NCBI GenBank assembly: GCA_016871575.1
Contig: VHCW01000036.1
Coordinates: 1-41,135 of the forward strand
DNA length: 41,135 bases
Direction of reading: 5' to 3'
Origin: Verrucomicrobiota bacterium
GTDB lineage: Bacteria; Verrucomicrobiota; Verrucomicrobiia; Palsa-1439
Shown here piece by piece: positions 21,066-28,928 of the stretch. A program made the position numbers and the translations under genes. The number at the start of each line of letters is the position of its first letter. Position 1 is the stretch's first letter. Under the pieces are notes generated by a model. The model searched no databases and was not told the origin of the DNA. It was given only the letters and a program-made list of their open reading frames with translations.

Positions 21066-21559
21066 AACATCTCCGCCTCCAATCCGACGGCCCCCAACGC
21101 CTCCGCCTCAGCGGCCTCGATCCTGTCCTCCTCGACTGCCTCCAGAGTCTGCCTGAAATCCTCAACCAACGCGATGCCCCCGGCGTCCGCCACCGGCTTT
21201 TTCCCAACCCCACCACGGGCGAGACTGAAACCAACCAAGACTGGCAACGCCTCATCACCCCCGAACTTCATCATCTCTTCGCCGCCGCCGGTGAAACCGT
21301 GGGACGCGACTGCGTCACTGTTGTGCCTGACCCGCAGCACAAGAATCATTTCCAAGTCACCTTTGCCGCCGATCACCTCAATGCTTGGATGTGCGCGTTG
21401 AACCAGGCGCGGCTCATCCTCGCTGAACTGTTCACCATCACCGACGCCGACATGGCCCACACCGACTTCGACCTTGACCAGCCAAAAGATCTGGCCCTCT
21501 TCCGCATCCACATCCTCGGCTACCTTCTTCAACTTCTCGTTGAACAAGCCTCGAGCTAA
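21062..21559 (+). CDS. DUF2017-like protein following clpS
   Basis: 165 residues from a GTG that overlaps the clpS stop. It begins [21 protein letters not shown] and continues through [12 protein letters not shown], with a helical C-terminal half ([38 protein letters not shown]). This matches the layout of DUF2017, which in Actinobacteria also sits directly downstream of clpS; that shared context supports the call. The function is unknown, possibly linked to N-end rule proteolysis. Its stop overlaps the convergent transketolase stop. Confidence 0.7.
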   Translation: MKHLRLQSDGPQRLRLSGLDPVLLDCLQSLPEILNQRDAPGVRHRLFPNPTTGETETNQDWQRLITPELHHLFAAAGETVGRDCVTVVPDPQHKNHFQVTFAADHLNAWMCALNQARLILAELFTITDADMAHTDFDLDQPKDLALFRIHILGYLLQLLVEQASS

Positions 21560-23580
21560 GTTGCGAGCAGCGTCTTCGCTGTGTTGTACACGTTGTCGGT
21601 GGTGAAGCCGAATTGTTGGAGCAGTTCCTTGATCGGGGCTGACGCGCCGAATTTGCTCCGGCAAATCACATCGCCGTCCAATCCAACATAGCTGCGCCAG
21701 CCGAGTGACGAACCAGCCTCCACCGCCAGCCGTTTCCGCACTGACGGCGGCAACACTTGGTCGCGGTATTCCTTCGGCTGTTGCTCAAACAACTCCGTGG
21801 ACGGCATCGAGACGACGCGCGCTTTGACGCCTTCGGCCTTGAGTTTCTCGTACGCACCAACACAGAACTGCACCTCGGAACCGGTGCCGATGAGGATGAT
21901 GTCGGGCGTGCCCTCGCAATCGGCGAGCACATAGGCGCCCTTGCTGAGACCGCTGGCAGCAGCGTATTTCGCGCGGTCCAGCGTCGGCAACGCTTGCCGG
22001 CTCAGGATCAACGCGATGGCGTGTTTCTTCTCCTGCATCGCCACACGCCACGCTTCGGACACTTCGTTCGCGTCCGCGGGTCGGATGACCACCATGTTCG
22101 GAATCGCCCGCAACGACGCGATCTGTTCAATCGGCTGGTGTGTCGGGCCGTCTTCGCCGACGCCGATCGAGTCGTGCGTGAAGATGTGCAGCACGGGCAG
22201 TTCCATCAACGCCGACAGCCGGATCGAGCCGCGTGCGTAGTCGGAGAAAATCAGGAAGCCGGAGCCGTAGGAGCGGAGCTTGCAGAGCGCGAGGCCGTTG
22301 TTGAATGCGGTCATCGCATGTTCGCGCACGCCGTAGTGCATGTTACGTCCGCCGTAGTTGCCCTTCGCGAAATCACCGCCACTGGAAATGAGCGTCTTGG
22401 TCGAGGGCGCGAGGTCGGCCGCGCCGCCGAGCAGCCACGGAACGTTTTTCGCAACGGCGTTCAGCACCTTGCCGCTCGACTCGCGCGACGCGATTCCCTT
22501 TGCATCCGCCGGGAACACTGGGATTTCCCTGTCCCAACCCGGCGGGAGTTGGCCGGCCTGGAGGGCGCGCCATTCGTCGGCCAACGTCGGGTTGGCCGCC
22601 GCGTACGCCTCGAACGTCGCATTCCATTCTTTCTCGGCTTTCTTGCCGCGGCGGAGCGCCTTGTGCATGTGGGCGGCGACTTCGTCGGGCACGAGGAACT
22701 TCGCGTCGGGATTCCAACCGTAACGCTCCTTCGTCTTGCGAATCTCGTCTTCACCGAGCGGTTCGCCGTGCGCCGCGTGCGTGTCCTGCTTGGTCGGCGC
22801 GCCGTAACCGATGTGGCTGTCCACGATGATGAGCGACGGCTTGTCAGTCTGCTTCTGCGCCTTCCGGATCGCGCGGCTGAGCGCCTTGAGGTCGTTCACG
22901 TCGGTCAATCGTTGCACGAACCAGCCGTACGCCTTGAACCGCAACCCGACGTCCTCGCTGAATGCGAGCGCGGTTTTGCCTTCGATGGTGATCTTGTTGT
23001 TGTCGTAGAACCAGACCAGCTTGTTCAGACCAAGGTGCGCAGCCAGCGACGCGGCTTCGGAGCCGATGCCTTCCATCATGTCGCCGTCGCCGCAAATCGC
23101 GTAGGTCTGAAAATCCACAATCTCATGTCCGGGCTGGTTGTAGCGCGCGGCGAGCCAGCGTTCGGCGGCGGCGATGCCGACGCTGGTCGCAATGCCTTGG
23201 CCGAGCGGCCCTGTCGTCACTTCCACGCCGGCGGTCAAGCCGTACTCCGGATGTCCCGGCGTTTTGCTGCCCCATTGGCGGAACTTCTGGAGTTCCTCCA
23301 GCGGCAAATCGTAGCCGGTCAAGTGCAGCAGACTGTACAGCAACATCGAGCCGTGGCCGCCCGACAAAATGAAACGGTCGCGATTGGCCCACTGCGGGTT
23401 TTGCGGGTTGTGCTTGAGGAATTTGTCCCACAACACAAACGCCGCCGGGGCCAGCCCCATCGGCGCGCCGGGATGGCCGGAATTGGCTTTCTGCACGCCG
23501 TCCATCGCGAGCGTGCGGATCGTGTTGATGCAAAGCTGTTCGAGTTCAGTGTTGGTCGGGACATCAAGTGGAATGGCCAT
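21556..23580 (-). CDS. tkt: transketolase
   Basis: 674 residues, normal length. It transfers two-carbon ketol units in the pentose phosphate pathway using thiamine diphosphate. Motifs in order are [34 protein letters not shown] (ThDP/metal binding), [38 protein letters not shown] with the catalytic glutamate, [17 protein letters not shown], and [22 protein letters not shown] 23580 is supported by an AGGAGA ribosome binding site 8 bases upstream (23589-23594). An open frame extends to 24891 but only antisense to larA. It is divergent from larA with 99 bases between. Confidence 0.96.
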   Translation of the reverse strand: MAIPLDVPTNTELEQLCINTIRTLAMDGVQKANSGHPGAPMGLAPAAFVLWDKFLKHNPQNPQWANRDRFILSGGHGSMLLYSLLHLTGYDLPLEELQKFRQWGSKTPGHPEYGLTAGVEVTTGPLGQGIATSVGIAAAERWLAARYNQPGHEIVDFQTYAICGDGDMMEGIGSEAASLAAHLGLNKLVWFYDNNKITIEGKTALAFSEDVGLRFKAYGWFVQRLTDVNDLKALSRAIRKAQKQTDKPSLIIVDSHIGYGAPTKQDTHAAHGEPLGEDEIRKTKERYGWNPDAKFLVPDEVAAHMHKALRRGKKAEKEWNATFEAYAAANPTLADEWRALQAGQLPPGWDREIPVFPADAKGIASRESSGKVLNAVAKNVPWLLGGAADLAPSTKTLISSGGDFAKGNYGGRNMHYGVREHAMTAFNNGLALCKLRSYGSGFLIFSDYARGSIRLSALMELPVLHIFTHDSIGVGEDGPTHQPIEQIASLRAIPNMVVIRPADANEVSEAWRVAMQEKKHAIALILSRQALPTLDRAKYAAASGLSKGAYVLADCEGTPDIILIGTGSEVQFCVGAYEKLKAEGVKARVVSMPSTELFEQQPKEYRDQVLPPSVRKRLAVEAGSSLGWRSYVGLDGDVICRSKFGASAPIKELLQQFGFTTDNVYNTAKTLLAT

Positions 23581-23679
23581 GAATAGTTTCTCCTGTTTGG
23601 AAGGAACCTCTAGCAGACTTCGCAAAACCGCGCAAGGTTTCCTGTTGAGTTTCCAGCCGCCGGCCAGTACCAATAGAAC

Positions 23680-24912
23680 GTGCGACTCGCCTATGGACAG
23701 ACCGGCCTCGAAGTCAACCTGCCGCCACACGCTCAGGTGTTGCGCTCGCGCTTCGTCCCTGGCCTCGCCGACGAACCGGCGGCAATCCGCGCCGCGTTGC
23801 GGGAGCCAATCCAAAAAGTCCGCCCCGGTGACCGTGTCGTCATCGTCCACACCGACATCACGCGCGCGACGCCCAACGACCGGATTCTTCCCGTGTTGCT
23901 GGCCGAGTTGAAGGCAGCCGGCGACATCACCCTGCTCAACGCCCTCGGCACGCACCGACGCCAGACCGACGCCGAACTGCGCCGGATGCTCGGCGACAGC
24001 ATCGTGGACAACTACCGCTGTCTCCAGCATGACGCCAACGACGGCGCCAACCTCGTGTCGCTCGGCCAGACGTCGCGCGGCCATCCCGTGCGCATTAACC
24101 GTCAGTATCTCGAAGCCGACGTTCGCATTCTGACTGGTTTCATCGAGCCGCATTTCTTCGCCGGCTTCAGCGGCGGCCCGAAAGGCGTCCTGCCCTCGAT
24201 TACCGGCGCCGAAAGCGTTCACAGCAATCACGGCTACGAGATGATCGCGCACCCGAAGGCGACGTGGGGCGTGACCGACGGCAACCCGATCTGGGAAGAG
24301 ATGCGCGAGGTGGCGCTCCGCACCAATCCGACTTTCATCCTCAACGTCACCCTCAACTCCTCGCGCCAAATCACCGGCGTCTTCGCCGGCGACATGCTCG
24401 CCGCGCACGCCGCCGGCTGCGCGTTCGTCAAGGAACACGCGATGGTTCCCGTGGACGCGCCGTTCGACATCGTCGTCACCACCAACAGCGGCTACCCGCT
24501 CGACCAAAATCTGTACCAGTGCATCAAGGGCGTCAGCGCCGCCTCTCAGATCGTGCGCGACGGCGGCGCCATCATCATCGCTGCCGCGTGCGCCGACGGC
24601 CTGCCCGATCACGGGCGCTACGCCGCGTTGCTCGCCGAAGCCGGTTCGCCGCAAGCTGTACTGAAAATGGTTTCCCAACCCGGCTTCAGCCAGCCCGATC
24701 AATGGCAGGTGCAAGTTCAGGCCAAGATACAACTCCGCGCCGACGTGTACGTCCGCAGCGACGGCTTGACCGACGCGCAAATCCAGCGCGCGCTGCTCCG
24801 TCCGTGCCACGACATCGAGCGCACCATCGCCGAGATCGAAGCCAAGCTTGGTCGTCGCGCCTCGATCTGCGTCCTGCCCGAAGGCCCACAAACCATCGCC
24901 TACGTCCGATGA
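23680..24912 (+). CDS. larA: LarA-family nickel-dependent racemase
   Basis: 410 residues, GTG start. Residues that hold the nickel-pincer cofactor in Lactiplantibacillus plantarum LarA (H108, H174, K184, H200) are all present here at H92, H158, K168 and H184, each shifted by exactly 16; D59-TR also fits. [14 protein letters not shown] contains the histidine and cofactor-linking lysine. Homologues epimerise several 2-hydroxy acids, so lactate is not certain. larB, larC and larE, needed for cofactor synthesis, are not in the window. The stop overlaps the glycerate kinase start (ATGA at 24909-24912), which suggests the hydroxy acid may be glycerate or a related compound. Confidence 0.88.
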   Translation: MRLAYGQTGLEVNLPPHAQVLRSRFVPGLADEPAAIRAALREPIQKVRPGDRVVIVHTDITRATPNDRILPVLLAELKAAGDITLLNALGTHRRQTDAELRRMLGDSIVDNYRCLQHDANDGANLVSLGQTSRGHPVRINRQYLEADVRILTGFIEPHFFAGFSGGPKGVLPSITGAESVHSNHGYEMIAHPKATWGVTDGNPIWEEMREVALRTNPTFILNVTLNSSRQITGVFAGDMLAAHAAGCAFVKEHAMVPVDAPFDIVVTTNSGYPLDQNLYQCIKGVSAASQIVRDGGAIIIAAACADGLPDHGRYAALLAEAGSPQAVLKMVSQPGFSQPDQWQVQVQAKIQLRADVYVRSDGLTDAQIQRALLRPCHDIERTIAEIEAKLGRRASICVLPEGPQTIAYVR

Positions 24913-26036
24913 AAATCGTCGTCGCGCTCGACAAATTCAAAGGCAGCCTCACTGCGCCCGACGCCTGTGAAATCGTCCGTCGCGAATTGCTCCGCATTTA
25001 CCCCGGCGCGCACATCGTCATCAAACCAATGGCCGACGGCGGCGACGGCACCGCCGACGCCCTTCACGCCGCGCTTGGCGGCGAATGGATCACCAAACAA
25101 GTCACCGGCCCGCTTCCCAACATACCTCGTACTGCGAGGTATCTTTGGCTTGCGAAGGATCGCCAAGCGTTCATCGAAATGGCGCAGGCAAGCGGACTGC
25201 TCCTCGTTCCGCCGGCGCAACATAATCCGCTCCTGACGACCACCTACGGCACCGGCGAGTTGCTCGCCGATGCCATCCAACGCGGTGCGCAACGCCTCTG
25301 GCTCACCGTCGGCGGCAGTGCGACCACCGACGGCGGCATCGGCGCCGCGACAGCGCTCGGCTGGCAATTCCTCGACGCCGCCGGCAAACCAGTCCAACCA
25401 ATCGGCGGCGAGTTACAGAAGATCACAACACTTCACGCTTCACGTTTCACGTTCCCCGCCATCGAAGTTCTCTGTGACGTTGACAATCCGCTCTGCGGCG
25501 AACACGGCGCCGCCCGCGTCTTCGGCCCGCAAAAAGGCGCAACACCCGCGATGGTCGAGCAACTCGACGCCGGTTTGCGGCACTTGGCGACGCTCGTGAA
25601 AACGCAACTCGGCAAAGACATCCTCAACGTGCCCGGCGCCGGCGCCGCCGGCGGACTCGCGGCGGGCGCGATTGCGTTTCTCAACGCGCGCCTCGTGCCC
25701 GGCATCGAGACGGTGATGCGTGCCAGCCGGTTGGCCGAGGAACTCGCTGACGCCGACTGGGTCATCACCGGCGAAGGCCGGTTCGACGCCCAATCGTTGC
25801 GCGGCAAAGTCGTCTCCGGCGTCACGTCGTTGGCGCAACGCACCGGCACAAAAGTCGCCGTGATCGCCGGATCCGTTGAGTTAACCGAAGCGGAATGGAA
25901 GAACGCCGGTGTGGCGACGGCGCTCGCCATCAAACCGGCGACGATGAGCACCGCCGAGGCGATGAGGCGGGCGGAAGAATTGCTGGCGACGGCGGCGCGG
26001 GAACTTTTTCAGACCGAATCGCAAGCGACCCAGTGA
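24909..26036 (+). CDS. glxK: glycerate kinase
   Basis: 375 residues of the Gly_kinase family, which phosphorylates D-glycerate to a phosphoglycerate. Clear motifs are [88 protein letters not shown] and [19 protein letters not shown]. It is translationally coupled to larA. Two in-frame oddities occur: a palindrome at 25122-25142 encoding IPRTARY, and a TTCACG triplet repeat at about 25434-25452 encoding LHASRFT where the family normally has a different loop. Its end overlaps the convergent OppF-type gene by 28 bases. Confidence 0.93.
   Translation: MKIVVALDKFKGSLTAPDACEIVRRELLRIYPGAHIVIKPMADGGDGTADALHAALGGEWITKQVTGPLPNIPRTARYLWLAKDRQAFIEMAQASGLLLVPPAQHNPLLTTTYGTGELLADAIQRGAQRLWLTVGGSATTDGGIGAATALGWQFLDAAGKPVQPIGGELQKITTLHASRFTFPAIEVLCDVDNPLCGEHGAARVFGPQKGATPAMVEQLDAGLRHLATLVKTQLGKDILNVPGAGAAGGLAAGAIAFLNARLVPGIETVMRASRLAEELADADWVITGEGRFDAQSLRGKVVSGVTSLAQRTGTKVAVIAGSVELTEAEWKNAGVATALAIKPATMSTAEAMRRAEELLATAARELFQTESQATQ
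25122..25142. repeat. palindrome inside glycerate kinase coding sequence
   Basis: ATACCTCG and CGAGGTAT make a perfect 8-bp stem around TACTG. It sits in frame in a surface loop between GPLPN and [10 protein letters not shown]. As with the ligA palindrome, it looks like a small inserted repeat tolerated by the protein. Confidence 0.5.
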
Positions 26037-26953
26037 TCCTTGCGGACCTCGCGCCACGCGGGGACGGCCTCGCGACAACACGCCACGGCAATCGGACAAC
26101 GCGGATGAAACGGACAACCGCTCGGCGGATTGATCGGCGATGGCACGTCACCGGGCAGGATGATCCTCCGTCGCTGTGTCGCGGGGTCAATTGTCGGCAC
26201 GGAACTGATGAGCGCTTGCGTGTACGGGTGCAGCGGGTTGGCGAGCAGTTCGCCAGCTTCGGCCTCCTCAACGATTCGTCCGAGATACATCACCAGCACC
26301 CGGTCGCTGATGTGCTCGACGACAGCAAGGTCGTGCGCGATGAACAGATACGTCAGCTTCAACTTCTCCTGAAGTTCCTGAAGCAGGTTGACAATCTGCG
26401 CCTGCACGCTCACATCGAGCGCGCTGACCGGCTCGTCGCACACGATGAACTTCGGCTCCACCGCGAGCGCGCGGGCGATGCCGATGCGTTGCCGCTGGCC
26501 GCCGCTGAACTCGTGCGGGTAGCGACGCATGTGGTCCGGCGAGAGACCGACGGCCGTCAACAGTTCGGCCACGCGCTCCGGAACATTACCGGAACACAAT
26601 TTGTGGACGCGCAACGCCTCGCCGACAATGTCGCCGACAGTCATCCGCGGGTTCAGCGACCCGTACGGGTCCTGAAAAATCATCTGCGCCTGCCGGCGGA
26701 AGCTGCCGTCTGTTCCGGAAATGTTCCGGCCGTCGAAGTAAACCTCGCCTTCGGTCGGTTCGTAGAGACGGAGGATGGTGCGTCCGAGTGTTGTCTTGCC
26801 GCAGCCGCTTTCACCGACGAGGCCGACAGTCTCGCCTTCGTTGATGGCGAAGCTAACACCGTCCACGGCCCGGACCCAAGCAACCGGTTTCTGCAGCACA
26901 CCGGCGCGAATCGGGAAATGCACCTTGAGGTTCTTGACTTCGACAAGGCTCAT
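26009..26953 (-). CDS. oppF: oligopeptide/dipeptide ABC transporter ATP-binding protein (OppF/DppF type)
   Basis: 314 residues. Walker [11 protein letters not shown]-loop [14 protein letters not shown], signature [15 protein letters not shown], Walker [13 protein letters not shown], and H-loop [11 protein letters not shown]. The C-terminal oligopeptide-HPY extension has [17 protein letters not shown] 26953 is chosen because it overlaps the stop of the upstream OppD-type gene (ATGA); an ATG at 26974 exists. It would energise import of peptides or similar solutes, but no permease or binding protein gene is in the window. Confidence 0.93.
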   Translation of the reverse strand: MSLVEVKNLKVHFPIRAGVLQKPVAWVRAVDGVSFAINEGETVGLVGESGCGKTTLGRTILRLYEPTEGEVYFDGRNISGTDGSFRRQAQMIFQDPYGSLNPRMTVGDIVGEALRVHKLCSGNVPERVAELLTAVGLSPDHMRRYPHEFSGGQRQRIGIARALAVEPKFIVCDEPVSALDVSVQAQIVNLLQELQEKLKLTYLFIAHDLAVVEHISDRVLVMYLGRIVEEAEAGELLANPLHPYTQALISSVPTIDPATQRRRIILPGDVPSPINPPSGCPFHPRCPIAVACCREAVPAWREVRKDHWVACDSV

Positions 26954-27921
26954 GGCGTGTTCCAATACGGGCAACGGACACAGCCTTCGAGCAACGCTGG
27001 TTCGGGATCGTGCGCGCAGTCAGGCTTGGCAATCGGACAGCGTGGATGAAACTTGCAGCCGGCAGGGAGGTGCGCGGCGTTTGGCACGGTGCCGGGAATT
27101 GCTTCGAGACGTGCAGTGCGGGCGCCGAGGCGAGGAATCGAACGCATGAGCGCCTTCGTGTACGGGTGACGCGGTTGCTGGAGCAGTGCATCAGCAGGCT
27201 CGTACTCGACAATCCGCCCCGCATACATGACGGCAACATGGTCGGCGAGGCCGGTGAGGATGCCGAGGTTGTGAGTGATAATGAGGATACTCATGCCGAC
27301 GGTGCGCTTGAGTTCCTTCAAGAGGTCGAGCACCTGCGCTTGGATGGTGACATCGAGCGCGGTGGTCGGTTCGTCGGCGATGAGAAGCTCCGGGTTGCAG
27401 GCGAGCGCCATGGCAATCATAACGCGTTGTTGCATGCCGCCGCTGAGTTGGTGCGGGTAATCGCGAGCGCGCTGCGCCGGTTCTGGAATCTGGACGAGCT
27501 TCAGGAGACGAACGACTTCATCGTCGGTCGCAGCGTCGCGCCGATGAAGTTGGAGAACTTCCTTGATCTGGGCACCGATGCGAAAGACCGGGTTCAGCGA
27601 ACTGGACGGTTCCTGGAAGATGTAGGAGATGCGCGCGCCGCGGATGGCACGGAGTTGATCGCTGTTCATGGCGAGGACATCTTCGCCGTCGAGAAGAATC
27701 TGGCCGGCCTTGTAAGCACCCGGTGGTGTTGGGACGAGCTTGGCGAGCGCCAGCGCGGTAACGCTCTTGCCGCAGCCACTCTCGCCGACGAGGGCAAGCG
27801 TCTCACCGCACTTGATCGTGAACGACACGCCGTCCACGGCGCGGACTTCGCCGTCGTCGGTAAAGAAGCTCACGCGCAAGTCGCGCACATTGAGGAGCAG
27901 GTTGTTGGGGCCGGGCTGCAT
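26950..27921 (-). CDS. oppD: oligopeptide/dipeptide ABC transporter ATP-binding protein (OppD/DppD type)
   Basis: 323 residues. Walker [28 protein letters not shown], signature [15 protein letters not shown], Walker [15 protein letters not shown], and H-loop ITHNLGIL, then the C-terminal [14 protein letters not shown]. It pairs with the OppF-type subunit as the usual heterodimer. ATG 27921 is chosen as it begins the domain; the frame upstream runs through the palindrome and has no homology. A candidate promoter lies directly upstream. The larger operon partners (permeases) are missing locally. Confidence 0.93.
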   Translation of the reverse strand: MQPGPNNLLLNVRDLRVSFFTDDGEVRAVDGVSFTIKCGETLALVGESGCGKSVTALALAKLVPTPPGAYKAGQILLDGEDVLAMNSDQLRAIRGARISYIFQEPSSSLNPVFRIGAQIKEVLQLHRRDAATDDEVVRLLKLVQIPEPAQRARDYPHQLSGGMQQRVMIAMALACNPELLIADEPTTALDVTIQAQVLDLLKELKRTVGMSILIITHNLGILTGLADHVAVMYAGRIVEYEPADALLQQPRHPYTKALMRSIPRLGARTARLEAIPGTVPNAAHLPAGCKFHPRCPIAKPDCAHDPEPALLEGCVRCPYWNTP

Positions 27922-27933
27922 GTTTGAGGGGCT

Positions 27934-27962
27934 ACTGTAAAGAGCGCCTCTGTCAAAGTCAA
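27934..27962 (-). promoter_or_regulatory. candidate promoter for the two ABC ATPase genes
   Basis: On the minus strand TTGACT (27962-27957) is followed after 17 bases by TACAGT (27939-27934). Transcription would begin about 6 bases before the oppD ATG, so the message would be almost leaderless, which agrees with the absence of a ribosome binding site there. The palindrome at 28003 lies about 40 bases upstream of the -35. Confidence 0.4.
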
Positions 27963-28002
27963 TGCGCTGCCCGACATCCTCAATTTCAGCTTTCCATAAC
28001 CA

Positions 28003-28042
28003 CCGTAATAATGCTACATATGTAGCGTTATTACGGTACGAC
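28003..28042. repeat. left 40-bp inverted repeat with internal palindrome
   Basis: Read inward from the PaaX gene it runs GTCGTACCGTAATAA, then CGCTACATATGTAGC and ATTATTACGG. Bases 28002-28037 form a 36-bp palindrome centred on CATATG with one mismatched pair (T28012/G28027). The copy at 28851-28890 matches in inverted orientation at 39 of 40 bases. It ends 22 bases before the PaaX ATG and a TAATAAT within it could serve as that gene's -10, so autoregulation is plausible. Confidence 0.85.
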
Positions 28043-28064
28043 ATCTCACAGAAAGGAAATCATC

Positions 28065-28862
28065 ATGGCAAAGGTGTGGAGTGAACAGGCAATAGAGTTT
28101 TTGGAGGTCATGCTCTGGGGAATGGAGAAACTATGTTCTCCATCGTTGCGAACCTTGGACGAAAGTTTCGAGGGGTGGCAGTGGCGGCATGGATGGCAGC
28201 GCCAAGCGCATCGGCTCGAAGAGAAAGAACTCATCCTTCGTGAGCGAAAAGCCGGCCAGTTGGTTCTCCAATTGACCGAACTTGGCCGGCTGGCGGCCTG
28301 TGGCGGGCGCGATCCAGAGGCGCGTTGGCAACGCCGCTGGGACGGCCAGTGGCGGATGATCATTTTCGATCTACCAGGCCGGCAACAACTCGTCCGCCAA
28401 CGCTTGTTACGCTGGTTACGACAAAACGGCTTCGGATACCTGCAAAACAGCGTTTGGATTCATCCGGATCCATTGACGAAAATCACGGATGCCTTGAAGG
28501 AGTTTCGCGACGACGTCGAGTCGTTTACCGTCATGGAGTCACACTGTTGCTCCGGTTATTCCGATGCAGCGATTGTGCATGGCGCGTGGGACTTCGATGA
28601 GGTCAACAAACGATACGAAGCGCATCTCTCACAGGCCAACGGCGACCTGCGCAAGGCGGTGCCCTCGCGGGATGGCGCGGCAGAGTTGCGAAGGCGCTTG
28701 CGGCAGGAACGTATTGCATGGGCCAACGCCGCGGCGATAGATCCGTTTTTACCACAGATTTTGCTGCCGGAGAATTATCTTGGACAACGCGCTTGGCAGA
28801 CCCATCGCTCCGTGATGAGCCGCCTGGTTCAGGCACTGATCGCGCAATCGGTCGTACCGTAA
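28065..28862 (+). CDS. PaaX-like protein (winged helix plus Cas2-like domain)
   Basis: 265 residues. Residues 1-78 form a winged-helix-like region ending LVLQLTELGRLA. Residues about 92-175 are the Cas2-like ferredoxin fold of the PaaX family: WRMIIFDLPG with D102 at the end of the first strand, RQRLLRWLRQNGFGYLQNSVW and IHP. The C-terminal 80 residues resemble the PaaX C-domain (WDFDEVNKRYEAHL, LRQERIAWANAAAIDPFLP). PaaX represses phenylacetate catabolism in E. coli, but no paa gene is here. A good ribosome binding site (GAAAGGA) precedes ATG 28065. The stop codon lies inside the right palindrome, so gene and repeats form one compact unit. It may be an autoregulator, or the unit may be mobile. 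Confidence 0.8.
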   Translation: MAKVWSEQAIEFLEVMLWGMEKLCSPSLRTLDESFEGWQWRHGWQRQAHRLEEKELILRERKAGQLVLQLTELGRLAACGGRDPEARWQRRWDGQWRMIIFDLPGRQQLVRQRLLRWLRQNGFGYLQNSVWIHPDPLTKITDALKEFRDDVESFTVMESHCCSGYSDAAIVHGAWDFDEVNKRYEAHLSQANGDLRKAVPSRDGAAELRRRLRQERIAWANAAAIDPFLPQILLPENYLGQRAWQTHRSVMSRLVQALIAQSVVP

Positions 28863-28890
28863 TAATGCTACATATGTAGCATTATTACGG
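28851..28890. repeat. right 40-bp inverted repeat with internal perfect palindrome
   Basis: Bases 28857-28890 are a perfect 34-bp palindrome: CCGTAATAATGCTACA, TA, then the reverse complement, centred on CATATG. With the inner GTCGTA the repeat matches the left copy inverted, 39 of 40. It covers the last codons and the stop of the PaaX-like gene. No T-run follows, so it is not a standard intrinsic terminator, though it could slow polymerase from either side. The convergent glycoside-hydrolase-like gene ends 38 bases further on. Confidence 0.88.
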
Positions 28891-28928
28891 CACGGAGAAG
28901 GCACGGCACAAACAGCGGCCTTGGACGT

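Noticed and set aside
21757-23586. Long plus-strand open frame opposite transketolase.
   Set aside because: It is antisense to a clear tkt gene and has the arginine- and valine-rich composition expected from high GC3 on the other strand.
28065-28862. Cas2-like domain as a sign of a CRISPR locus.
   Set aside because: No cas1 and no repeat-spacer array is present; the domain is the normal middle part of PaaX proteins, and the two palindromes are not an array.
28857-28890. Right palindrome as a bidirectional intrinsic terminator.
   Set aside because: The stem is AT-rich at its outer part and no T-run follows on either strand; the near-identical copy upstream of the gene also argues for another role.
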